The position numbers were made by a program, and so were the translations under genes. 64,000 nt of DNA from NCBI GenBank assembly GCA_013146195.2, contig CM028382.1, positions 13,485,101-13,549,100 of the forward strand, read 5' to 3'. Positions within the stretch are counted from its first letter, which is position 1. Each line of letters begins with the position of its first letter. Shown one piece after another: positions 33,481 to 45,200 of the stretch. Source of the stretch: Codonopsis lanceolata (Eukaryota > Streptophyta > Magnoliopsida > Asterales > Campanulaceae). The notes under the pieces were generated by a model. It saw only the letters and a list, made by a program, of their open reading frames with translations, was not told the DNA's origin and searched no databases.

Positions 33481-35576
33481 ATGGCTCGAAAGAGACGACG
33501 AAACTACAGTTTCATGTCTGAAGTGCCAACTAATGAAGCACCTATTCAGCCGACTCAGCCACCAACACAACAATGCTCCCAAACATCGTCACAACCACAT
33601 GTGGAGAGGGAAGAGCCACATGTTGAGAGAGAAGAGCCACAACAATTGCAAACATCAAGCACATCGACATTAAATACACCAAGTGGTTCAACAGGTAAAT
33701 TATCACTTGATTTTAGAAAAAAAAACTACATTTTGATTTTATTATGATTAACGATGCCTCATTAATATTAAATAATTTGAATTTTAGGTCCTACTACGAA
33801 TGACTCTTCTCATAAAAAGGGAAGAGGACCTGCAATAGGTTACCAAGGAAAAGAGAAGATAAACGTCATGTTCAATGACTATTTGCAGCCTATTGGGGAT
33901 TCGAGCACAGACCTGATGAATGTCCTTGGAGGAATTGCGAAGTGTGGGGCTCATGCTCCTCTTCATGTTGTTTCATGGCGCCAAATGCCCGAACTTAACC
34001 TTGACATTATTTGGAGAGAGATTCAGGTATCTATTTATCTATATCGATCCTAATCTTTCTATAGCAATTTTTCTGTTGAGCTAATTAATTACTATTTATT
34101 GTATTTAGCATAAGACAAATGCTAGGGAAGAACATAAAAGAGCATGTATGAAGAAAATTGGTGAGCTGTGGAAAAAGTGGAAGCATAGAGTGAAGGAACG
34201 TTATTTTATTCCAAATAAGGATGATGCTGAAAAACTCTTGATTCCACCAACTGATACTCGGGTAGACCCCGATCACTGGCCCGAATTGGTGGATTATTGG
34301 AAGCTTGAAAAGATTGAGGTATGTATACTCAGGTCTTTGCATGGTTGATGTACTCAAGCTTATATAATGTATAAGCTTATGTGCTGTGAATATGATTTGT
34401 ATTTTAGGTTGAAGCTGAACGTAATTCTGCAAATCGTAAGCTACTCGAGTTCCCACACAGGACTGGAAGGACTTCACACGCTAATATTCGAGAAGAGGTA
34501 AGCTACATAACTAAAATACTTGTTGGGGTGCCCTCGTTTGATGGGTGTGCACCATTGTTTTGTTGTTGTACGCAAATGCTTTGTTGGGGTGCCCTCGCTT
34601 GATGGGTGTGCACCATTGTTTTGTTGTTATACGTAAATGCTTTGTTGGGGTGCCCTCGTTTGATGGGTGTGCACCATTGTTTTGTTGTTATACATAAATG
34701 CCTAAAGACTTTTTTTAATAATGTAACATTTTTGAAGAACGTGGTAAAGATTGTCTTGATTGTTATAGTTATTGAAGTTTGCAGAAGCTGCCTTAAATAT
34801 ACACTTGCACCAAATCTGCTCTACAAACATCACTAAAAAAAATCTGCACTAAATCCTTTCCAGCAACATAACTGCCATAATGAATTTGATAAGGTGAAAA
34901 AATTGAAAAGCTGAAAAGAAGAGTTGAAATCGTAAAATTGAAAAACCATGCTAACTCAACTATGAACAAAGCATACTAATACTAACGGGCAAGACAACAT
35001 GCATGAAACCCAATACAAAAGAATCTATAATGTACCCTTCATTCTTTATCCATTACAAAAGTGGTTTATATTCCTTGGTTCTTGGGTGGGCTTGATTAAG
35101 AAGCAGAAAATGTTTGGATAGTTGTTGATATGAGATGGACATGGACCTTTCCAGTTACAGGCCCGTCTAGGCTCTTCAGTATTAGGCTATACTCAGTAAT
35201 ACAGGCCTATTTAGCTTTCTAGGTTTTGCTGTAGTAAGCAACTGTATATAGAGTAATACGGGCTTGTTTAGATTACTAACTGTTAATTAAAGATAACACA
35301 TGGAGTATTATATGTATCTATGATGTACCCTTGTTTAAGAAAAATGTTTACAACTTTGAAAACCATCAAAAAAGGGGACGAGAATCATCCAAGTGTACAT
35401 CTCAATATCCTTAGCCAAATGAGAAAGACAAATTTCACCCAAATGACTTAGCCAAATGAGAAAGACAAATGGCAAAACCTAGGTCACCCAAATTTGTTCG
35501 GACGTCCTCGCCCTTTACTCTTAATCCTCCAAAAAATCATTCTTTTTATACATAGACTTTGTTTGTTTTATTTGTT

Positions 35577-35643
<67 letters not shown>

Positions 35644-38600
35644 GTTGCATTCAGGGTACATTTGCAGCATTGCTTGTCATGATTGGAGGAGATTTTCTTT
35701 AAACCTCGTGAATGCATGTTATGTTGTTTAGTTATTTATAAAAATAAAATAAAAAAATACATGTTATGTTGTCTTACGATGGAACCGGCCGATGCAACTG
35801 TAATTGAATTAAGAACCCGCTTATGATGTTTAAACTCCCTTCTTCCCATAGTTTATTTCTTCACTTTTAATTAGAATGATACTATGAACATCTACCGCAA
35901 TGCTTAATGTAAGGCAAGGCCATGGACAGCGATTATAGAGTTGCTTGGGATTAATAGACATGATCTAGCCAAGTATATAAAGGGGAAAAAAGATTCATCT
36001 AGGTCGCTTGCTGCTTGGTTGTATGGTCATTGAGTACAAGATTTGTCCTATCCTCGGCCATGCCAAAGATCTAGCTTCAAGTGTAGAGCAGCAATAATTC
36101 CTTCCAGCTTTCCCTAGCAAAGACAATGACTGAAGGGCCAAGTGCCAAGAATAGAATAGCACTCAGAATAGAGATAATCTCCGTTATCCTGATTGATTGT
36201 GAATTTGGTTTCTCTTAAAAGAGGGCCGGTAACTGGTGTTGAAAGTAGACAGCTAAAAAGAATGATTTTAAAAGGAGCTTTTCTTCAGGTGAACTCTTTT
36301 TCTATGTATATTTTTATACCATCATACTTGTTTGGTGAATTGCAACAACAGAGCATGCCTCCTACTTTGTTTGATAATGACTTCAGAGAATGGTATGAAT
36401 TGGATGTACCTAAAACAAATAAAAAGTGAAAAACACCAGATAAACAGAATCATAAATATCATAATAATACCTAATGTCTAGAATCTATGAGCTTTGACCA
36501 TTACATAGAACACCTACATATTATCTTCTAGTCATTAGTCAATGGGTGAACGAGTTTGGATAACATAATTAAAAAGAGAGAAAATGTGGGTCACAAAAAT
36601 GGACTTGGTAATGATGCTGCGGCATGTAACAACAATGCAAGGGATAAGCTTTTTTTGATGGTAGGCTAGGAAAAGTGATGCAGTAAGATCTTTTTGAGGC
36701 CTCGTGCAATTTTGAAGTGTTGAGTATGAGTGGTGCTAGACATGACTGAATGTGTTAGAATGTCATGCTGAATGAAGAAGGAAGTACATATGATTGCCTT
36801 ATAGTTTCAGTGGTCAGAGAGTGTAGTCTAGAGGATTGGAAGTTTTCAGGTGTTTGTTCAAGCACTTATGTTTAAGTCGTAATCATGGACGAAACCTGCA
36901 TTAGCATTTGATGAATGTCCAAAAAGAATTTGTCAAATCACTTAAAGCACTAACATTTTGTCTGCAATCATGGTGGAAACTTGCACTAGTTTTTCACAAA
37001 TATCCATGGAAAACCACTATTGAATAGAATTGCAGAGACGTGGCTACCAATGCACACATCCACATTTTTCAAGTTTTAATATCCGAAAACGTAAGAAACT
37101 TTCTTCGCTTATAACACATCAAATTATCAAGTGATCTCCATATACACTGGAGAACTAGCATTTGGTCTTATTTATGTGTACTCTATGCAAGTCATATTAG
37201 TCTCCTGAGTCCTGATACTTTGGAGCTCAAAAGATGCAGTTGTTGGGCTTATTACTATGTTAGAATTTGTTGATCCTCTTTTTTTTTTTTTTCATTTTGT
37301 TTCTTTTACTACGCACAAATTGTGAAAAAGTTCCATTTTTTATTACATTTTGCCTATTGTCTTGTTGAGAAAGTTATGATTTTGCTTTTGGTTCAAAGAC
37401 CGTAAAACAGCTTTACTTGTTTCACTTTCGAGACTTGTGTTTTGGCATTATTTGCTCATGTTGTTGCGTATGACCATTGATGCGGTATTTACACTATAAA
37501 AGTAGTAGAAACTTAAGATATCACTAACTTCATTTCTACTTGAGAAGTCTTCTTATACCATTTCTCCTCACACGTCGTCTAGCTTTGAGTACATGTGCAT
37601 CTACTGATTAACATCTAGATGAACTTGTACCAGCCAGTAGTTACTGAATGTTTGAAACATTCTTTTTTACTTTGATATTTAATTGTTAGTGAGATGTATT
37701 ATAAGTGAATTAATTAATATTTCCTTTCATTCTTTGTCTATTTGTAAGAAGCTTTCACTTTCATAGGAAATTAGGATTGTCAGGTGTTTAATGAGTTGAC
37801 TTTTGATACACGGCGGACAATATCTGTTCCAGCACACCGTCGCAGGAGCAGCGTCCCAGTAAATAGTGCTCATTTTTCTGACACATTTATTTTTTAGTTT
37901 CTTGTGTAATAGTTTGCATCGTTTTCTTATTCTATATACTGATTGTGGTTCACTTCACGAATTTCATTCTTTCCTTTCTGGGGAAAATTTTAAGTTCCGG
38001 CTAATATGGGTAAGACATTGGTCTGTATTGTAATTAGATGAAGGCAAATAATGAAGATACATCTCGTGCTAATGTGTTCATCAAAACACGTAGTAAAAAG
38101 GATGGTACCATACCTGACGATGACACAAGAAGCTTAGTGGTAAGTAATTTAGTATTTTGTACTATTATATATATGGTCTATTTACTTTAGTGTTCGCTAA
38201 TTTTTTGAGTTACTTTTGTGTTCTTAGGAAAGGATCACTCAAAAAATTAATGAGGTACCTGAAGAGAATCAAACACAAGCTTACAAAGAACAAGTGTTTG
38301 TTGATGTGATGTGGACTGATGGACATGGGCGTGTGAGGACGTTTGGTTCAGGACCATCTCCTCGTGAGGTGTTTGGGTCTCGGTCAACCTTAACAATACG
38401 TTCTTCCGATGAAGTTGAAAACATGGCTAAAAAAATATCTGAATTTGAGAACAATCAAACTATAATGCTTGAACAAATTAAGCGCATGCAACATTTATTA
38501 GATGCACACGGAATAACAGCATCGTCTCCTCGTGTGGATACAAATGGCTCTGGATCTAGTGTAGGACAGGTAGATCTAGTACCCTTAATTTATAGTGTAC

Positions 38601-38712
38601 ATCTCTTGAGTTACCTCTTTTTTTTTCTTTTCTTTTTTTGGCGTTATTTATACTAATTATATAATTTTTGTTGTAGGCTCGGACCAACTCACCGATGGAC
38701 GACTTGAGCTAG
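33481..38712 (+). CDS. TNPA-like protein, Transposase_24 (Ptta/En/Spm) family, seven exons
   Basis: Exons are 33481-33694, 33788-34026, 34109-34318, 34408-34497, 38038-38139, 38228-38569 and 38677-38712. All borders are GT-AG and the phases agree, giving 1,233 bp and 410 residues. The N-terminus is basic (MARKRRRNYSF) then Gln/Pro/Ser-rich with VEREEPH repeated. The middle carries the family signature: WRQMPELNLDIIWREIQ, then ELWKKWKHRVKERYFIPNK, PDHWPELVDYW and HRTGRTSHANIREE. It continues with SRANVFIKTRSKKDGT, then VWG-type ending as GRVRTFGSGPSPREVFG and a coiled-coil-like C-terminus (VENMAKKISEFENNQTIMLEQ). In En/Spm the TNPA-type protein binds subterminal repeats. Intron 4 is 3.5 kb. 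No stops or frame breaks are seen. Confidence 0.88.
34521..34703 (+). repeat. Three tandem 61-bp units in TNPA-like intron 4
   Basis: Units start at 34521, 34582 and 34643, each beginning TGTTGGGGTGCCCTCG and containing GATGGGTGTGCACCATTG. They differ by only a few bases, so the expansion is recent. Confidence 0.92.
34704..38037 (+). other. Large intron 4 of the TNPA-like gene
   Basis: No coding domain is recognised. It contains a (TA)n microsatellite at 35578-35637, a T-run at 37278-37290 and an open stretch at 36193-36429 with MPPTLFDNDFREWYELDVP, which may be a captured fragment but is not identified. Its size next to introns of 80-110 bp suggests inserted DNA, but clear element ends were not found. 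Confidence 0.45.
35578..35637 (+). repeat. (TA)n microsatellite, about 30 units
   Basis: Uninterrupted TA dinucleotides. Length is likely to vary between individuals. Confidence 0.97.
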
Positions 38713-39045
38713 CTATTTCAATGATGAACAAAGTGATCTGTCTATTTCAATAGACACTTTTGTATAAGAAAGATACTAATTGAAACTTTAGTTTTTGAAG
38801 GGTAGTTGATCTACATACAATTTTTTTTAATTGTACTTTTATGTAATTTTGAATGTTTTTTATGTTATGCTTTTGACTAATTGGGTATCAATTAGAAACT
38901 TATCTATATAATTAGTTTATGTTATGATTTCAATTTATTTTTATAAAATGTAATTGTTTTCCATTTGATAATTAGCATATATTTGACTCCAACAAATGGT
39001 GATCATTTCATATTAAAACGATATTAAATATAAAAATAATTGGTT

Positions 39046-39590
39046 ACAAATGGTATTTGGGAGGGCATCAACCGTGCCAAATACTACGTGGGGAGGCCAA
39101 ACACAATAGTCTCAAATACTATTTGGGAGGGCAAACAAACCGTGCCAAAAACTTTTTGGGAAGGCAACTGAACCGTCCCTAATACTATTTGGGAAGGCAA
39201 CCAAAACCGTGCCAATTACTATTTGGGAGGGCAACCCGACCGTGCCAAAAAACTATTTGGGACGGTATCAAAACCGTGCCTAAATCTACTATTTGGGAGG
39301 GCAGATAAACCGTGCCAAAAACTATTTGGCACGGTTCAACAAAACCGTCCCAAATGCAAGTTTTTGGCACGGTTTAACAAAAACCGTCCCAAATGCACGC
39401 TAACTGGCACCACCCTATCAAACCGTCCCCTTTGCCGTCTCAAATAGTATTTGGGACGGTTTTGAGCCGAGACAAATGTATTTGGCACCCAAGTATTTAG
39501 GAAGGAGTTAAACCGTAAAACCGTGCCAAATACTATTTGGGACGGTTTTGGCAGTATTTGGCACGGTTTTTGGCCGTCCCAAATACCCCA
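39046..39590 (+). repeat. CACTA right subterminal repeat array
   Basis: At least fifteen copies of a 12-bp motif occur, AACCGTGCCAAA or AACCGTCCCAAA, in both orientations (TTTGGCACGGTT, TTTGGGACGGTT, TTTGGGAGGGCA). Many are paired head to head around a TACTA spacer, giving near-palindromes of about 29 bp, for example at 39517-39546. The array ends one base run before the terminal inverted repeat. By analogy with En/Spm these are binding sites for the TNPA-type protein. Confidence 0.88.
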
Positions 39591-39606
39591 TTTTCTTGTA
39601 GTGACA

Positions 39607-41475
39607 CCCAATCCAATGGTTGACATCATCTTACTCTCGAACGGTTACTAGGATCATCCCCGCCTATTTAAGAAAACTTTCACAACTAAGTGAAAAAGGA
39701 GTCTTGAAGTCTTTAAGTTTTGAAGTCTTGAAGACTTGTTAGCCGAGTTCATGAAAACAATGCTCGTGCTGCTTGTTCTTGGACATCTTCTCTCTTTCTT
39801 GTACGCGAAGACTCATGAGCAGGCGAATGCAATCGCTTGCTGATTTCATAGCTACACAAGTTTATCGAGACACATCATGTTGTGACTTATGTTCATTCTT
39901 CCCTTCCCCAGAAGTGCTTTAGATTCACATAATGTTCCTTATCTTTGCTACTAATGTATTCTTTGATTCTTGCTATTATTAATATAAGTTACTCGCCGGT
40001 CCCTATTTACCAAAAAAAAAAACATTGTAAATTTGTCTCGAGAGCAATAACCCTTCACTTTCCCTCTCAATCATGAATGATTGATCTCACTGAGCTAATG
40101 GTGAGATCATTATGTTTTGATTTCTCCTAAATATCTTGGTGAAGCTAAAATGAGATTCCTTGACAGAGAGATTCAAATATCATTTGATATTTAATTTTTT
40201 TCCATAATTTGTTTTTTTACTAGTTTGTTAGGATTAAAGTGTCGATCTACTATTGGTGAACATATGTTAAGTTATATAGTACATTTTTTGTACTTCAACC
40301 TATTTCATTCTTATCAGTCAATTTCGTAAATGTTTTGTTCTATCAACAAACTTGTATTAAGAAACCTCTGCATATATTGAATGAAGCATGATCCTCACTC
40401 TTATTTCATATCCGCAACTCTACTCACTTGTTACATCTCGTTGTTGGGATTGGTCCTACCAAAAGAATAACATAGTACCTAGTATGTAGACGCTTAGTAC
40501 ATCTAGCGTATGGTATTTTTATCTAAGATTAAGTAATTATTACAAACAAATCAGATGAGAATGAAATATTCAGTCTTATAAAGCATGAACCAATGAATAT
40601 TCCCAAACTATTTTGGATTTTGAATTTAGAGACTTATAAAGAGGGCATGGATGCATGATTATACTCCTTCCCTGGGCAAACAGTTTACTATACTATTTTG
40701 AGATGTTTCACTTATAGAGTCCACTTTCAAAAAATTATGTTTATAATCACCATAACATTTCAACTTTACTTTTCACATTTGCTATTAACATATTGATTAT
40801 TCTCAAGCAATTTTGTAATTATAACAAATTTAAATGCTAATTATATATCGCTTAATAATCAGACTTTGGAAACATATACTCTTTGAGTGAAACAAACGAA
40901 GTAATATTGTTCTCCAACAAAAAAATTGTGACTAATATTTGTAATTTTTCCAGGACATAGTCCTCTCTTATGGACTTGTATATGAAATGTATTTATAATG
41001 AAATAAAGTTTGTTTTTGTACCTAAAAAAAACCATGTTCAATATAAAGAATCATAATCTCTCATAAGACAATAAATCAATCAATTTCCAAGTTGGAAAAT
41101 TTTCTCAAATGATGTTAATAACAAGGTGAAACATTTGTCAACATTTTCAACACAAAACTCTCATAGTATCATCACCGCGAAACGAAAAACTTAATCCCAC
41201 AATAAAATTTCAAAGTTCTCAACAAACGACAAAAATAACGGTGTTATGGACACTTGGCTGGTTAGTAGTAACGATACCATAGATAAAAAACAAAGAGGTT
41301 CGAAACCAATTCACCCAAAAAAAAAAAAAAACTTGCAAAAGTTGCATAGAGAAGACATAGGACCAACTTGGATCCTACGGCAGAAACTAAGTGCTAGAAG
41401 AAGAGCACCCAACTTTCGCTTGATTTCCCCAACTCACCGGCACTCATGAAAAGCATTCACTGAAAAGAATAATTA
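39607..41475. other. Intergenic DNA between the CACTA element and the thioredoxin gene
   Basis: No gene recognised. It holds a possible Stowaway-like MITE (40662-40905) and the presumed 3' UTR of the thioredoxin gene just below 41476. Confidence 0.45.
40662..40905. mobile_element. Stowaway-like MITE, tentative
   Basis: The left end TACTCCTTCCCTGGGC and the inverted right end TACTTCGTTTGTTTCACT are loosely complementary, resemble Stowaway termini, and both adjoin a TA. The interior is AT-rich and non-coding, 240 bp. Divergence is high. Confidence 0.35.
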
Positions 41476-42177
41476 CTATTTGTAGTTCGCCTCTAAAGTA
41501 TCCTTCAAACGTTGAAGATCAGCGCCAACCATTTCAGCCACCTTATTCCCATGATTGTAGAAGTGGAGAGTAGGCTGCAATAAATGATAGCTAATGTACT
41601 CATAAATCAATTATAAATCTAACTAGTCTCAAGTAAATGGAGAATAATAACAAAGCATGATCAGTGCAATTAAAAATTGTCACTATAATCTGATCATAAA
41701 CCCAAAGTAATATGCAAGCGTCATCCTGAGTCTCGCATGAAGAGATCATCCTACTGTTTTCATGGTGGGAAATGCAAACTGCTAAAGTAATATACATATT
41801 GGAGTCATAATGGGAACACAAAAAGGGCATAAGATAATAGTTTTATGACATCATATATGCCAGAAACTTATCAAAATATAAATTGATTGAAAAAATAGGA
41901 AATCGGTCGAAACTTATCATTGTCACAGTTAGTACACGTTTTCAGCATGACAAAATCAATATCAATATCAATATCAACAACTGTAAGATAGGTAGGGGAG
42001 AGACCAAAACTATATAGACAACAGACGACAACCATTAAGAGGGATGTGGCCGAATATAGTTTGAAACATGACTTTACATTATACCGATTAGAATGGTGCA
42101 AAAGGATATATATCGCCAACCCCAAGTAACTGGGACAAAGACAAAGGCAGTCAAAATGTGCATGCAATCAACTTGTT

Positions 42178-42266
<89 letters not shown>

Positions 42267-45200
42267 CTATTTTATTTTTTGGTTTTCCCAAAGGTGTCCC
42301 CAGCCTGAAAGAAGACTAATTGCAGTAAAAGCTCTCCCAACAAGTATTTAACACAACTGCGTTTCCATAGGTTTCGAACCCAAGATCTATGGTTAAGCTA
42401 GAACAGCTCCTCACGGCCTTACCAGCATCAACGTGCTTTTTAGTTAATCATTTACTTGTTGATATGATCATCTAAGACAATTGCTCAACATCATGTGTCT
42501 ATTGTATACAATGATTGAACTATCCCCCCAGCAAATTGTTTACTAAAGAAAGAACAAATAAAAATAGCTTTTGTGATGAATCTGTTTTCAGGGATGAAAA
42601 GTCTCATGGCTATGACTATGACTTGAACTACTTGCAGCTTACTGGTCATACTAACTAACGATGACCCATATTTTGTAGACAGCAGATAAGGGAAGAACAT
42701 GAATGGTTTGAGCACCAAAATGTGAATGCCCAAGTATGTGATATGCATTTATACAACCAGGAGGGCGTGATCAATGACTCCTCTCTTCGATCATATTCCT
42801 TCTCTTGATTTTCCCAAGAATGTGAACACAGAGTAATACTTTCTTGAGAGCTGAAACAGTGTGATGCTTGCATCACATGGGTGCGCTTAACCAACAAGGG
42901 TTGGGCCAAAATTGATGTAGAACAGACTGTATTTAGGGATCTAATAGGTAGAACAAAGGGTTGTAGATTTGGGGTATTCTAGGCTCACAAAAGAATAGTT
43001 CGTAGGGGCTGCTCGGGCAATGTGAACAGTAGTCAAGAACAGTAATTTCGTATGAAAACTAGTAACAATTCTTGAAAGCAAAGCCTATAATTGCCGGAAA
43101 ACTCATTACTGATCAGTGATCACTGCATAACTGTCTATAAGCTAATACTAATTTCTAAACCCAAAAGGATTTTGATTCCTGATTGGAAAGCCAAAGGGAT
43201 TTGGGGTAATTTAGGTTCACAAGAGAATGGTTTGCAGGGGGATGTTCGGGCGCTGTGAACAATAACCGAGAACACTAACTTGGTATGAAAAGTAGTAACA
43301 ATAGCCTGGCTTCACACCAAGGCAACCTTAGGCTATTAACCCTAAAATACATAGACAAACAGAGAGTTATCCTCCCACAACTTGCATTCAATGAAGCTAG
43401 GTACTCAAAAGAGAGTCAAGTGAAAAAAAAGAAGTAAAAAACCTAAATAGAGCAGTGCTTGAGCCTTGAGCCACTTAGCATTCATAGGCGCATAACCCTT
43501 GTTAATGTTTGGCTCGGAGACGCTGTAGTATCTTGACTCATTATGTGCAAGACACACGTAGGTCCAAGAATTGGACATAAAATGAAGGGATTATTTACGC
43601 CAATATGTTGATGGAAGTTATGAAAGGTCAAGCCACCTGAAATGTGGAAGACAAGTTGGTGGATTTCCCATAGTTTCTAATACGCATTCAATATGGAAGC
43701 TCCTAAGGTCACTATGGCTAGTGGTCTCGTACACCCAGAACAGAAGGTCCCCACGTGAGTAGTCATCTCTCTCAATTACAAGTCACTAGAGGTGTTGTCA
43801 CCTAGGTTGCACGGACACAGATACACGGACACGGGACACAGGGATACACGATTTTCAAAAAATATAGGATACGGGTACAGGGGTAATGTGTAGATATTTA
43901 AACTATAAGGACCAAAATGTCAATATTCAAAATATAAGTCATAACAAGTAACATTTAATTTATAATTCAATTTTTATAACAAGTGCACTAATAGTTAAAA
44001 ATTAAAATCACAGCCACAATTATATAATCTATCAGAGTCACAGAGTATATAAATTTATAACAATAAACCCTACCCGTCAGTCACAGTTCACAGTTCAGAG
44101 AGTAAGAAATGAAGAGAGAAGAGAGAAAACAGAGAATCGAAGGAAGAGATGAAAGTCAAAATCGACAACAGAGAATCAAAGGGAGAAAAGAGGCACATGC
44201 ATGGGAGAGAAGGCCGAAGGGAGTAGGGGCCCGGCGGCAGAGGCAGATCTGTTGTCTGTCAATGCTCGATGGTCGGTGACGAGGGGTATTTCAGGGGCTA
44301 GGGCTCACTTTCGAGTCGTGGTCTTCAGGGGCTAGGGCTCGCTTTCGAGTCGTGGTCTCTTGGAGAGGAGAATGGAGATGAGAGGACTGAAGAGTAAAGG
44401 AGAATGTTGATTTGTTGACAGACTTAAATGGTACGTATCCTGACCTCCTTAGCTCCACAACCCGTGTCCGTGTCCAATATTTTTGGAAATTTAAATACGG
44501 CCCCAATACGTTTTTTTGGCCGTATCCGGCGTATCGGTGTCCGTGGCGTGTCCGATGCAGAAAACGGCAGCCAACAGCCGTGTCCGTGCAACATAGGTTG
44601 TCACTCCTTAAGCGCACGACCCTCTTAGGAATTGTCATCCCTTAAGTTCTGGTCGTTCGGGAAGTAAGCCTTTGCGGAACATTAAGGACAAAACTAGCCC
44701 CCTAACTTCGTAAGACCCTGCAGGAATAAGCTAGCCCGTACAGGACAAAAAGTGGGACCAAGTTAGCCTTAATTTTGTAATGTGTTGCTGGATCAAGTAG
44801 CCCTGCCAAATGTTCAGCTAAGTATCAAGAGTCAAGACAATAAGTTTATTTGGGTACGGAGCACTACGTGAGGCTGTCATCGAAAAGCAGGTGCAAGGTT
44901 GTTGAAGTCGGAACTCTGCTAGGCTCAGCTTCTACTTCAACTGTAACACAACAGAAGAAAGTGACCGCAAGGCAAGGTGAAGGTGGTTGCTGCTTCAATT
45001 GACAATGGTATGGCAAATTTTCTCACATGAAGACCAGTTCGATGCCAAGAGTAACGTTATGAGGGAAATAAGTGAGAAGGAGAGAGACAGAAATTCAGGC
45101 AACTAGTCTAGCCATTAGTGATTCAGAATTAACTATTTGAGATTTAGAGAGAGAGAGAAGACAGTGACAACTTGACAGCAGAAAGTCTTTCTTCTTCTTC

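Larger units (their letters stand above)
22424..39603 (+). mobile_element. CACTA (En/Spm) DNA transposon, 17,180 bp, with both ends
   Basis: The left end CACTACAAGAAAA (22424-22436) and the right end TTTTCTTGTAGTG (39591-39603) are perfect 13-bp inverted repeats. They are flanked by the 3-bp direct repeat ACA on each side, the target duplication size of this superfamily. Inside are the two gene types expected of an autonomous CACTA, in the same orientation: a TNP2-type transposase (29323-33275, frameshifted) and a Transposase_24/TNPA-type gene (33481-38712, open). Subterminal repeats lie at both ends. A nested LINE (25033-27545) and duplicated cargo enlarge it well beyond a typical 8-12 kb. 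Confidence 0.93.

Noticed and set aside
33481..33747. Separate small gene beginning MARKRRRNYSF
   Set aside because: It is exon 1 of the TNPA-like gene. The donor GTAAAT and a phase-matched exon 2 at 33788 continue it.
38294..38656. Stand-alone open frame with a coiled-coil
   Set aside because: Part of exon 6 of the TNPA-like gene. The frame reads past the true donor at 38570.
39046..39590. CRISPR-like array
   Set aside because: Repeats are short, inverted and irregularly spaced, and lie next to a CACTA terminus in a plant genome. They are subterminal transposon repeats.
41575..41830. Alternative last exon for the thioredoxin gene from the open frame at 41600-41830
   Set aside because: It has no thioredoxin residues. 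The exon at 41476-41574 carries the conserved cis-proline and C-terminal helix in phase.
42370..42430. Possible tRNA gene on the minus strand (GGGTTCGAAACC)
   Set aside because: A B-box-like phrase exists but the acceptor and anticodon stems do not pair. At most a SINE relic.
44291..44645. Overlapping frames on both strands at the right end of the intron 5 hAT-like element
   Set aside because: They arise from subterminal CGTGTCCG repeats and the tandem GGGGCTAGGGCTC pair. No transposase motif.
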